Source: Meghimatium bilineatum | Taxonomy: Eukaryota; Mollusca; Gastropoda; Stylommatophora; Philomycidae | NCBI GenBank assembly: GCA_034231615.1 | Contig: CM067322.1 | Coordinates: 69,784,234-69,848,233 of the forward strand | Direction: 5' to 3' | Length of the DNA: 64,000 nucleotides | Shown here: positions 55,005 through 64,000 of the stretch, piece after piece | Position numbering within the stretch: position 1 is the stretch's first letter | Layout of the letters: every line of letters begins with the position of its first letter | The notes under the pieces: generated by a model | What the model was told of the DNA's origin: nothing | Databases searched by the model: none | The model's input: only the letters and a program-made list of their open reading frames with translations | Program-made: the position numbers and the translations under genes

Positions 55005-55010
55005 GCTTTT
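54914..55010. repeat. 97-bp perfect palindrome built on (TA)39
   Basis: aaaagcactt, then (at)n to 55,000, then aagtgctttt. The arms are exact reverse complements. It would extrude a cruciform or form a hairpin. Confidence 0.95.
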
Positions 55011-55145
55011 GTAACACCAAATTAACAAAGTAACTAACAAACTACACTTGTGATAAAAATAAATTTGCAATCAATGAACCATATTTATTAAATCTCTCCT
55101 TTCTAATAGCTATCTTCAATTCATCCAAAGTTCAGTAGAGTTTAC

Positions 55146-55265
55146 CTCATGAAAGCCCAAAGCTATAGTTTTCCGTACTGCCAGGTGGGGATCTCTACAC
55201 AACTGACTAAAACAAGGATAAAGATCTGTTCGAAAATGCTGGGCTTCAACAAACAATACCATTGC
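55146..55265 (-). CDS. PPP4R4: PPP4R4 exon D (HEAT repeat)
   Basis: The acceptor is gttatttcag and the donor is gtaaactc. The exon is 120 nt (40 codons), phase 0 at both ends. It encodes AMVLFVEAQHFRTDLYPCFS followed by QLCRDPHLAVRKTIALGFHE. The '..LCRDP..AVRKTIA' helix is the canonical HEAT signature with conserved Asp-Pro and Val-Arg, and it aligns residue for residue with a conserved block of PPP4R4. Confidence 0.95.
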
Positions 55266-55369
55266 CTGAAATAACATAAAAGAATAGCAACAATATTATG
55301 TTCCCTTCTCACAACATTGCTAAATGAATAATACAAATAGGAAACATTGAGCTGTTATAGAAAAATTAA

Positions 55370-55450
55370 TGAAGCAGTAGACAGGATTTGAACCAAGTCC
55401 ATTTAACCTATTCACCTTGCAACTTGAGTAACACGTTTTCTTAATAAGAC
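55370..55450 (-). mobile_element. tRNA-derived SINE head (family of 540)
   Basis: On the minus strand, B box ggttcaaatcc (55,384-55,394) is preceded by gttactcaagttgcaaggtgaatagg. It shares 'tggacttggttcaaatcc' with 540-700. Confidence 0.5.
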
Positions 55451-55854
55451 CACTCCACATCTCTAAAAGAGATAAGATTTTAGTTAAGACTTCCAACATG
55501 TATATTCTCAAACTACTATGTATATGGACTGATCGATTGAAAAGCAGACAACATACACACTGCACAAGTATGTAAATTCTTCAAGGCAGTGTGTATGTTG
55601 TTGTTGCTATCAGTGTTTCAATCAACTGGTCTATATTCATAGTCACTTGAGAAATTACATGTTGAAAGTATTGTTTAAATTCTCAGCTTTATTTATAGAA
55701 TGTTGCAGAATGGTTATTTAATTAGATAAATGTGTTAACCTAGATCAAATCCAGTCTAATGCCTTCTGATGATGTCTTCTCGCAACATTGAGGTATATGG
55801 AGAATATTGTATAAAAGATTCTATGAACTAAAACAAATTTCACTTTAACTAGTA

Positions 55855-56500
55855 ATCAAGGTAAGATAAACAGGTTACTAGGAATACCTAACTATGAACA
55901 TATCTAGATAAAAAGGTATATAAGGTATAAAAAGAAATATTCAATAAAACAAAAAAATGACCTTTTTCCTATGTTGTGGTCCTATTTGGACCTTTTTCAA
56001 GAAACAAAAAAAAAAAACCAACTAAAAAAGACACCAAACTGTAAATATATTAACAGCCAAGATGACTTGATCCTGTCTCTCATAACAAAGAAACAAGGTC
56101 AAGTGAAAATATACAGAGTGTGTCTAATCAATATCGCATAGAGTACAACCAATAAGCGATCATGAATTTGCACACTATTGGAAGACACTATTGGAAGACA
56201 CTATTGGAAGACAGTGTGCAAATTCATGATCACTTAATGAATGTACTTATGGTAATATATTTATGGTTTGGTGTCTTTTTTAGTGTTTTTTTTTGGTGTG
56301 TTTCTTGAAAAAGGTCCAAATAGGGCAGCAACATAGGAAAATTGTCATTTTTTTTGTTTTATTGAATATTTCTTATATACCTTTTTATCTAGATATGTTC
56401 ATAGTTAGGTATTCCTAGTAACCTGTTAATCTTCTTATTTTGCATTACTATTTGTTATTTTGGTTACTGTGGCACCCTCCACTTTGTCGGACACCCTCTG
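55855..56500. mobile_element. Foldback element 2 (about 190-bp arms, nested hairpin loop, same right tail)
   Basis: Left arm from tagtaatcaaggtaag (55,856) through aaacaggttactaggaatacctaac...aaaaaagacaccaaact (56,040). The right arm is its complement at about 56,262-56,455. The loop holds a second inverted repeat gatcatgaatttgcacac/gtgtgcaaattcatgatc around a tripled 'actattggaagac'. The right end has the same tail as 50,865-50,912: ggttactgtggcaccctcc, then cactttgtcggacaccctctg. No clear TSD was found. Confidence 0.82.
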
Positions 56501-56504
56501 ACCA

Positions 56505-57045
56505 TTTGGTTATTTTTCTAAAAATTAAAGCATGGACAACTACATAGAAAGTCAGTTTACTTACATTACTACCTTAGATCCATAACCTGGTGTGAAATCA
56601 TATACAAGATACATTTTAAATATGTTCTATTTTGACTTTACAACCAACAGAAGCTGGATGGCAAAGCCATGCATTCTCAATACCGGTATGTTTGTGATTT
56701 TCATGCTATTATTTCACTGTCAAATTTACATTTAATGATGCAAATGAATGATTAATCATGAGTGGACAAAAAAATGATCCTACCAGCTGCAAGGTCTGTG
56801 CTGCTGTGTTATGTTTCTTGTTACAAAATAAAATTCAGTGCTGTAAAAATTCACAAGGCACTGGTATAAGAATCTCATATGCCATGGCGGATGAGACTTA
56901 TGAAGAGATTGAAGAGTTTGCAGTTTCTGGGAGATAGTAAGGAGAATGATTGATGGGTAGGATTAAGAAAATATACAAATAACATACCATGGAAACTATA
57001 AGCATGTAAACTCATCACCATATGCTGAAAGAGATGGAACTAAAA
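56505..57045. other. Intron C-D, nothing recognised
   Basis: No supported feature. Confidence 0.5.
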
Positions 57046-57049
57046 AAGG

Positions 57050-57140
57050 ATACCCGCCTCCCTGGCATAGTAGTTAAGCCATTTGATTTGTACTAAAGAG
57101 CTCGCGGGTTGGAATCCTATTTATGAAGTCTCCTTTTTAC
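57050..57140 (+). mobile_element. tRNA-derived SINE head
   Basis: A box tggcatagtag (57,063-57,073) and B box gggttggaatcc (57,106-57,117) are spaced as in a tRNA gene. The 3' body is short or diverged. Confidence 0.6.
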
Positions 57141-57369
57141 AGTTTCTGTTGATCTCCAGGGATTATCACTTGAAGCTACAGAGTTACATGCTATGTGCTG
57201 TATTCTCGCTAGATGGTGTTCCGTAATGTTGAAAGGAATGAAGTACATATGAGAGAACATGAGTAGAATGAAGTAAATTCTCAAAGTCTCGAGAACAAAA
57301 AGATACTGGAGATCCATGTAAAAGAAAAAATACTTGTAATAAATCATATTTATCAATTGTGACACTTAC

Positions 57370-57450
57370 AGGAAAGTTATAGGCAGCATTCTGTCTTGTC
57401 TCTGTGCCCACGTATGTCACTGTCTGAAACACATCTATAGTCTCCAGTAA
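57370..57450 (-). CDS. PPP4R4: PPP4R4 exon C
   Basis: The acceptor is gttgcttttcag and the donor is gtaagtgtc. The exon is 81 nt (27 codons) and phase 0 at both ends. It encodes LLETIDVFQTVTYVGTETRQ then NAAYNFP. The 'xNxAYNFP' motif continues directly into the AMVLFV of exon D, exactly as NCAYNFPAMIVFV does in the vertebrate protein. Confidence 0.92.
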
Positions 57451-57454
57451 CTGA

Positions 57455-58560
57455 AAAGCAACAATTTTCCAAGAATAAATTTCTGAAGTTGATAAGCAAT
57501 TTGTCAGTCTTGAAAACTTGTATTACTTATGTTATATTGTTTGAAGCAATACCATGATTGGAGGTTTAAGCTCTCGTCTTTCTGAAGATTCAGACAAGAA
57601 TTATTAATATAAATTCTTAAAGTTACAGAAACACAGGAAACAATGAGCCTTGCAGATGTTTAACTCTTACAATATGAAATGGCATTTAATATGGCTTTTA
57701 GTAATGTTTATGTTTACTGAACATCACCTGAAATGGTTTTCTATAGTGCTCTGTAGCATTAAAATATGGTTTAATAATGCGTTTGCTAAGTGGTAAAATG
57801 AGCTTAAAATGTAACCTATTACATATAATCAGTTAAATGCTATTTAATTAACTCTTTATCTCCATAAAGTTTTCCTGCTATACTGGAGCACATTTTTGAA
57901 TATTTTTAGTAATTTATGGTAGTATTTGTATTTTTACAACATCTCTCACTACTCTGTCCACGTGAACCTGACATCAACATTTTCAGAAATGGATAGGTAA
58001 TAATCAATTTAGCTTTTTTGCAATAGAAAACATTTATGGAATATTTAATTCAGAAAAAAAAAAAACAATACAAAATGGGAAAAAACACTAAAAATGTGTA
58101 CATACTCAATCTTGTATTCCAGAAAACTGAATCATAATCCAGAATTTATAATCAAAAATAATTAAAATTTATTTTGATATATAACACATTTGCATATATC
58201 CTGAACCATTTTGTAATACATTCAAGTATTATATATACAGAATCACTTATATATGTCATCATGACTTGAAATCAGCAAATACACACAAAATATGCAATTT
58301 TCACAAAATTTTATATTCTTAGGCCTACACTTTAGTGTCAAGGACTTAACTTATTTACATATCCTTAGATATTTACATAACCTTATATATATTAGATGAC
58401 CTTGATTTTGCAGATGATCTTGCACTATTGAGTGAAAACCTTCAAGTTGCACAAACAAAAGATTTAGTCTTGTGTTTTTTTAACGTAGCATTTTTAAATT
58501 CTGTAAAAGCATCACATTTCAAATTAAGTCAAGATATTTTCCTCAATTCTGCTTAACGCT
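57455..58560. other. Intron B-C, nothing recognised
   Basis: AT-rich; no supported feature. A faint YADDLALLSEN-like reading ('gcagatgatcttgcactattgagtgaaaacc', 58,407) suggests an old RT scrap. Confidence 0.45.
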
Positions 58561-58915
58561 CATGTTTCAGAATAGTACATTTTTACAGGTCAGGCATGTG
58601 TAGAAGTTACTTTTATTTGCAAATCAATACTGGTGTTACTTCATATTGGCAGGTATTAGCGGGCCAACAAGAACAACTGTTGACAGTGGTGAAATTTGTA
58701 AACTCAGGTGGTACAGCCCTGTGATGAGACATTGCGCGATGACAAAAGATGTTCTTCAAGGTAAGGTGGAGGGTGGAAGAAGAAGTCATGGCTGGATAAT
58801 ATCAAGGACTGGACAGGTTGTGAAGTTTCTAAACTCATGGTAGAGGATAGAGATCTTTCTGCATTAAATGTCTTAATGTGACACTCTTATGATCCTGACA
58901 GGTTATGGATTTTTT
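58400..58915 (+). mobile_element. LINE relic
   Basis: DFADDLALLSENLQVAQTK-like coding at 58,403-58,460, then frame-broken text, KCSSR-like and a 'GGGRRSHGWI..TGQVV' tail, ending 'gatcctgacaggttatgga' before (ATT)n. It is strongly decayed. Confidence 0.6.
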
Positions 58916-58992
58916 AATTATTATTATTATTAATTATTATTATTATTACTATTATTATTACTAATACTATTATTACTATTATTATTACTACT
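58916..58992. repeat. (ATT)n/(ACT)n microsatellite
   Basis: Imperfect trinucleotide run between two LINE relics. Confidence 0.9.
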
Positions 58993-59530
58993 CATCATCA
59001 TCAGGTGCCATGCTGCTGGCGTAGGCAGTCATGGCTCTCCACAGCTCTCTGTCCACAATATTATGTATCAAGGTCGTTGTTGTTTCCTTGCCGTGCCAGG
59101 CGGTCAAACTGTCTAATATTTTCTCACGTTGTCGCCCTCTGTCTCTGTTGCCTTCAATTTTGCCTGTTGTGACTATGTTCTCTAAACCTGATTGTCTCAT
59201 GAAGTGGCCAAAAAAAGAAGATTGCCTTTTTCTTATATTGTTGATTAAGGTCCGTTTCGCATTTGACTCTTTCAACACCTCTACATTAGTTTTTCTGGCA
59301 GTCCATGGTATTCTCAGCATTCTTCTGTAGAACCACATCTCTGTTGCCTCTAATTTCCCACTTTCCAGTTTGTTTATTGTCTAAGGCTCACACCCATATG
59401 TTAGTATAGGGGTTATATAGCACTGCAGAACTCTCTTCCTCACCTCTAATGACAAAGTCATATTGCACAGTATATTTTTCATTTTTCTGAATGCTGTTTT
59501 TGCCTCTCCTATTGTGCATCTTATTTCTAT
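58993..59530 (-). mobile_element. LINE 3'-end relic, family 'GKIEGNRDRG' (copy 4, best preserved)
   Basis: The minus strand is open for 116 codons: MWFYRRMLRIPWTARKTNVE, FFGHFMRQSGLENIVTTGKI, EGNRDRGRQREKILDSLTAW and a Met-Ala-Pro-Asp-Asp-Asp end, tail (GATGA)n. Upstream the text TYGCEP and KMKNILCNMTLSLEVRKRVL continue to about 59,520, where (TTA)n begins. Confidence 0.9.
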
Positions 59531-59612
59531 TATTACTATTATTACTATTATTACTATTATTACTATTATTACCATTATTACTATTATTATTATTATTATT
59601 ATTATTACTTCT
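59520..59612. repeat. (TTA/CTA)n microsatellite
   Basis: About 30 trinucleotide units of tta, acta and atta mixture at the 5' boundary of the LINE relic. Confidence 0.92.
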
Positions 59613-59765
59613 ATTACTAGTATTGCATATTGGCAATGTTTGTTACAGCTCAATACTGATGTTACTACATATTTACAATGTTTTTTACAGATAGTAAGTC
59701 AGTGTTTTACACCAGTTAACAATTATCTCTTACATTGACTAATAGACAGATTACATTAGGAATAC

Positions 59766-59866
59766 CTTTCCTGCATCATCCTTATTTTTCTTCTCAGACA
59801 AACCAATTTTGCATAATTTCTTGAAGTATTCTTGGAAGTATGTCTTGTCGTCCGCTGTCATGTACT
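59766..59866 (-). CDS. PPP4R4: PPP4R4 exon B
   Basis: The acceptor is ccatgcag and the donor is gtattcc; the exon is 101 nt, phase 1 in and phase 0 out. It encodes EYMTADDKTYFQEYFKKLCK followed by IGLSEKKNKDDAGK. This matches the 'FLEFYKKLCTLGL' landmark of vertebrate PPP4R4 and is one of the strongest identity signals in the gene. The lysine/aspartate-rich end is a variable linker between HEAT repeats. Confidence 0.92.
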
Positions 59867-60225
59867 CTGCATGGTGAAAGAGAAAAACTTATATACTGTC
59901 ATGCAGGAGCCCCAATAAATTGCATACAGCAAACAGAAAACCCAACATGGATAAAAGGGCACAGTGATACAAATAATAAAATAATAATAAAAATAATAAT
60001 CTTCACACAAGAAATTAGAAGGGTAGAGATATTAGGAAACAGAATGGATATAATGAATATTTGTAATACAACAGCTGTCCAGTTATGAGAGAGAGCAAAA
60101 TACTAAAAGAAATTTGAATGCTAGCAGATGATTTCAGACTACCACTACTTGTAATCAATGACAGAAATTTACAGAATATTTAACATTTAAAGAAAATGCC
60201 AAACTAGAATGAATTCCTACGTACT
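59867..60225. other. Intron A-B, nothing recognised
   Basis: Short (ata)n runs only. Confidence 0.5.
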
Positions 60226-60800
60226 CCAGCAGGAGCGCACAATAGAAGAGTGTTCTGCATTAGAGAGAAAGGTCACTCAAGATGCAGATGGATAGACAAC
60301 ATCATCAATATTTTAACAAGACACAGTCTAAATTCAAATGAAATCTCCCAAATGGCAAAGAATGGAAATCTCCGGCTCCCCATGATGCCTCATGGCACAC
60401 ATAGCTAGACAAGACAAGGTTATACTAGAATTATGAAAAAGCATAAATATACAAGATGCTATGAAAAAAAGGCTAAAAAGGTGTAAATGATTGACATTGC
60501 TAAAAAGGTGTAAATCGCACGGATATCCGTGATGGTTACAATGGAGCGAACGAAAAACAAACAAACAAACTTCAATGTAGACATAAACTCATGGGTGAAG
60601 CAACACAAGACAGATATGACTGGCATTACAGACACATGATTAACACAGCTCAGCTGCTCATAATTAAAATGTGCTAGAACAAAGGCAAGAGTTGCTAAAT
60701 ATCCCACAGACTCTTTTCACCCATGTTCAGAGTGTGGAAGGAAATTCCAGGTGTACATAGGACTCATTCAAAAAGCAGTCAAGAGCATATTCAAAGCAAT
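60226..60800 (+). mobile_element. LINE 3'-end relic with C2H2-like tail
   Basis: RCRWIDNIINILTRHSLNSN then EISQMAKN, and later FHPCSECGRKFQVYIGLIQK, fit the 'RRWIDDIKxDL' and terminal CxxCGxxxxSRIGLxxH regions of YGCET-type LINEs. Stops throughout. Confidence 0.65.
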
Positions 60801-61735
60801 ATAGAATACAAAAAAACATGTCCATTGATAATATAGTATCCCTGCCCAAATCTTACTAACAATGAGAAAATTGAAATGGTGAAATTTTATAATATTTAAA
60901 CTATGTAAGTAACAATAGAAATCTCAAACACAATCAGGACTCATTGAGGCAATGCAGAGGTTAAAGAACATGAACAACCTATGGCTGATGAATATCAACC
61001 AATCTATCAATCAATCAACATAAATGTAGAACTTCTGGACGTGTGTTTCCTGTGGTATTGTATGTGAACTATGAAAAATTAAATAAATGTGGAATCAAAT
61101 CTTTTGTTTTAAAGTGTTCACAAATTTTAGTATTTCTGGACAAAGAAGACATACAGACATTCTACAAGTCATGAACATTGAAGGAAATATTTTGGAAACA
61201 TTTAAGCATCTATCAATAATTTTGGCAGAGAATGTTGAAATTGGAAAACGTATCTAGAAATGAATCAAGTGACAGCTGATTTTGATGGAGATAAATTTGT
61301 AATTAGTTGGGGAGAAAATCTGATTGGGGGATTTCTAGGTTGGTGTATGTTGTATGGCTGTCATCAAGTAGTTTGGAATATATAAGCTACTTATAGCAAG
61401 ATGAAAATTTAGACCACTACTGTTGTTCCCCAATGGTTTTCTAAAACTCCATCTACTAAAACAACATGTCTTGACTATGTCTTGTCCATAAACATTCAAA
61501 ATGATGGTTCCTAAGGTGATGTATCTACAGCTGCTTCGGATATCCAGGACATTACAGTAATCTCCTACCTTGGACATGCAGGTGTTCTTGGTAATGATAG
61601 TAAACATGGTTGCACCTAACATATCTACAGTCACGTATTGAAGACTAAACAAAAGGGAACTACTTACATAGTGACCATCATTGAGAGATGTAACCGCAAC
61701 ATGGCACAAAATGAGAAATAAGATACTATCAGAAT
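60801..61735. other. Intron A-B, nothing recognised
   Basis: No supported feature. Confidence 0.5.
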
Positions 61736-61739
61736 GCAC

Positions 61740-62867
61740 ATCAACATCTGTTGGAATATACTTAGCACCTATCTATCTGTTGGAATATACTGAGAACCTA
61801 TCCATCTGTTGGAATATACTGAGCACCTATCCATCTGTTGGAATATACTGAGCACCTATCCATTTGATAGAATATACTGAGAACCTATCCATCTGTTGGA
61901 ATATACTGAGCACCTATCCATCTACACTGAATGGTATACACTTTTGGAATATACTGAGCACCTATCCATCTACACTGAATGGTATACACTGTTGGAATAT
62001 ACTGAGCACCCATCTATCTGTTGGAATATACTGAGCACCCATCTATCTGTTGGAATATACTGAGCACCCATCTATCTGTTGGAATATACTGAGCACCCAT
62101 CTATCTGTTGGAATATACTGAGCACCTATCCATCTACACTGAATGGTATACACTGTTGGAATATACTGAGCACCTATCCATCTACACTGAATGGTATACA
62201 CTGTTGGAATATACTGAGAACCTATCCATTTGTTGGAATATACTTAGCACCTATCCATCTGATAGAATATACTCAGCACCTATCCATCTGTTGGAATATA
62301 CTCAGCACCTATCCATCTACACTGAATGGTATACACTGTTGGAATATACTGAGCACCCATGTATCTGTTGGAATATACTGAGCACCCATCTATCTGTTGG
62401 AATATACTGAGCACCCATCTATCTGTTGGAATATACTGAACACCCATCTATCTGTTGGAATATACTGAACACCTATCCATCTACACTGAATGGTATACAC
62501 TGTTGGAATATACTGAGCACCTATCCATCTGATAAAATATACTCAGCACATATCCATCTGTTGGAATATACTCAGCACCTATCCATCTGTTGGAATATAC
62601 TGAGAACCTATCCATCTATTGGAATATACTGAGCACCTATCCATCTACACTGAATGGTATACACTGTTTGAATATACTGAGCACCTATCCATCTACACTG
62701 AATGGTATAAACTGTTGGAATATACTGAGCACCTATCCATCTGTTGGAATATACTTAGCACCTATCCATCTACACTGAATGGTATACACTGTTGGAATAT
62801 ACTCAGCACCTATCAATTGTTGGAATATACTCAGCACATATCCATCTACACTGAATGGTATACACTA
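61740..62867 (+). repeat. Compound minisatellite, 29-bp and 48-bp units, about 30 units
   Basis: Core 'tgttggaatatactgagcacctatccatc' (29 bp) alternates with a 48-bp form that adds 'tacactgaatggtatacac'. Runs of each form are interspersed. The plus strand is open in two frames by chance of unit length. Confidence 0.93.
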
Positions 62868-62924
62868 AAAAGCAAAGCGATTGTTTAATCAAGAAGTTTT
62901 AAGAATGAAGGTAATATACATTTT

Positions 62925-63150
62925 ATTATATCAGAATTAACCTGAAGGTAATCAGTGAGGAGAGTCTAACTTATGGGCTACATCATACAGACATATATTT
63001 GCTACAGAATCAATCTGAAGGTAATGAGTGAGGAGAGTCTAACTTATGGGCTACATCATACAGACATATATTTGCTACAGAATCAATCTGAAGGTAATGA
63101 GTGAAGAGAATCTGGCTAAAGGACTACACCCTATGGAGACATATTTGCTA
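62925..63150. repeat. Tandem repeat, 75-bp unit, 3 copies
   Basis: 'cagaatcaatctgaaggtaatgagtgaggagagtctaacttatgggctacatcatacagacatatatttgcta' occurs three times, the last copy diverged. Confidence 0.9.
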
Positions 63151-63530
63151 CAGAATGAATAAGATAATGCTGGAGGTGGTAAAGCATACATCAAAAGAAT
63201 GAAATAATTGGGATTGAATAGATTGATGAGGGGAGAAGTTATGTCATCCAAAAATGATCAGATTATCTTACATAATTAACATCTGATTGGGACTTTCAGC
63301 CTTGCATACTTTTGTATGACATGGAAATAGGAGTGGAGCACATGTGAATGTCATGTGTGCTATGATGGCTGGTTTCTATTCAAGAATCTCTGGTAACAAG
63401 CACCATTGGATGTTCAACTGTTGAATATTTGTTATGTTTCTTTTACTACTTACAAACATAAATTAACCATACATGTGATGACTACCGTTACAGAAAATGC
63501 AGAGATTTATTCATGTAAAATGTGAATTAC
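63151..63530. other. Intron downstream of exon A, nothing recognised
   Basis: No supported feature. Confidence 0.5.
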
Positions 63531-63653
63531 CTGACAGACTGTGACAGAGTTGACCAAATATTCTAGAAGTTACAGGAAGGGTTGTTTCAACATTGTTCAG
63601 GGATTTTTCCAACAGCTCCTTGACCATTGGAATTATTGCATTAACATTTGCTT
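63531..63653 (-). CDS. PPP4R4: PPP4R4 exon A (HEAT repeat; first exon in window)
   Basis: The minus strand reads tttcttcag before the exon and gtaattc after it. The 123-nt exon enters in phase 1 and leaves in phase 1. It encodes a HEAT-type helix pair containing IIPMVKELLEKSLNNVE and ending RIFGQLCHSLSG, which resembles the 'LGKLCHGLYG' segment of vertebrate PPP4R4. It joins exon B to give HSLSG-EYMTADDK. The preceding intron runs off the window edge. Confidence 0.88.
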
Positions 63654-63827
63654 CTGAAGAAAACAGAATAGAAATGTGGCAAAAATAATCATTAATGTTG
63701 AGACAGCTCAATTTAATTTAAGCTGGCTTATCTTCATATAAACAATACACAAATGAATTTGTAATGAATGAGTAAATACATATAAAAAGTAATAAGTCAT
63801 TTTACACCAATGTGTTGTTGATGCCTG

Positions 63828-64000
63828 AAAGGAGAGCAAACAATAGCAACACTGTTTACCTTCCATGCATGACTAATGAGGTTATGGGATGGAGTTGGCT
63901 GTACCATACAATATAGGTTTAAGTGACCCAGATGTCATGCTGAAGTTGGATTTGTCAGGCCAAAAGGCACAGATATTGCAGCAAAGCTGTAAACCATGTC
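63828..64000 (+). mobile_element. SINE-like repeat, GTCGTAAG family (copy 6, cut by window end)
   Basis: 'gcctgaaaggagagcaaacaatagcaacactgtttaccttccatgcatgactaatgaggttatgggatggagttggctg' to 'aggccaaaaggcacagatattgcagcaaagctgtaaaccatg'. It lacks 9 bases of the gtcgtaaaaggcgac hairpin. It continues past 64,000. Confidence 0.85.

Larger units (their letters stand above)
2750..63653 (-). other. PPP4R4: PPP4R4 gene locus (partial, 17 exons seen)
   Basis: A multi-exon gene on the minus strand covers nearly the whole window. Seventeen blocks, each bounded by AG before and GT after on the minus strand, join with matching splice phases into 623 complete codons without a stop. The protein reads as a HEAT-repeat scaffold followed by an acidic/charged segment and a Ser/Thr/Lys/Pro-rich tail. 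Order and motifs match the vertebrate PPP4R4 protein as I recall it, from about residue 285 to near its C-terminus. The family is known as a cytosolic regulatory subunit of the PP4 catalytic phosphatase. The N-terminal third lies beyond 64,000, and the terminal coding exon and 3' UTR were not found and probably lie before position 1. Introns range from about 0.75 kb (J-K) to 19.7 kb (M-N). No promoter is inside the window. Confidence 0.9.

Noticed and set aside
59381-59738. ORFs of poly-Ile/Leu/Asn over the (TTA)n tract
   Set aside because: Microsatellite translation; the only true coding text there is the LINE relic.
61335-61739. 134-codon minus-strand ORF in intron A-B
   Set aside because: No recognisable domain, and its frame does not need to join the PPP4R4 exons, which splice in phase without it. 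It contains short hydrophobic stretches but no other support.
61740-62890. Several plus-strand ORFs of 60-100 codons
   Set aside because: They are minisatellite translations (ILSTYPS repeats) in two overlapping frames, with no supporting splice sites or domain.

Overview
This is animal nuclear DNA: AT-rich, intron-bearing and dense in non-LTR retrotransposons, SINE-like repeats, MITEs and minisatellites, with no prokaryotic gene organisation. The mixture of LINE relics ending in a YGCE(S/T)W region, RNase H-bearing LINEs, tRNA-derived SINEs and a GTCGTAARAGGCGACTAA-type SINE suggests an invertebrate, most likely a lophotrochozoan and plausibly a mollusc. That assignment is an inference, not a demonstrated identity.

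One host gene spans the window on the minus strand. Seventeen short exons, lying between 63,653 and 2,750, can be joined with consistent splice phases into 623 complete codons. They match the HEAT-repeat protein PPP4R4 (protein phosphatase 4 regulatory subunit 4) from its central HEAT region through an acidic/charged segment into a Ser/Thr/Pro/Lys-rich C-terminal tail. The first exons lie beyond 64,000 and the last coding exon probably lies before position 1. Everything else is intron filling. The largest intron (34,449 to 14,777) is about 19.7 kb and holds a complete 4.1-kb LINE.

Layout by coordinate: 1-5 kb holds LINE 3'-end relics around exon Q. A 3-kb RNase H-type LINE lies at 5.4-8.4 kb (minus). 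8.6-15.6 kb has small tandem arrays, a damaged LINE and exons O and N. 16.3-19.9 kb has truncated LINE insertions, two with clear target-site duplications. 23.8-26.4 kb has a long hairpin and a 467-bp MITE. 28.2-32.3 kb is a complete LINE with an 11-bp target-site duplication and an HDV-ribozyme-like fold at its exact 5' end. 33.2-33.7 kb is an in-frame 66-bp minisatellite. 36.9-44.5 kb holds exons L to H with several arrays abutting splice sites. 44.5-46.6 kb is an array of about 90 copies of a 15-bp unit, interrupted by a LINE 3' end. 47.9-49.6 kb is a nested LINE pair. A piggyBac-like MITE is at 49.7 kb, and two related foldback elements are at 50.7 and 56 kb. 52.4-54.9 kb is another LINE, ending beside a 97-bp (TA)n palindrome. 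58.6-63.2 kb has LINE relics, microsatellites and a 1.1-kb compound minisatellite.

The points most worth checking are the HDV-like ribozyme candidate (28,218-28,292), the arrays placed directly at PPP4R4 3' splice sites (44,478 and 39,790), the in-frame 66-bp repeat with built-in splice-like signals (33,203-33,735), and the two-member foldback family with a shared asymmetric tail. All family assignments come from reading motifs by eye; no database search or alignment was run.
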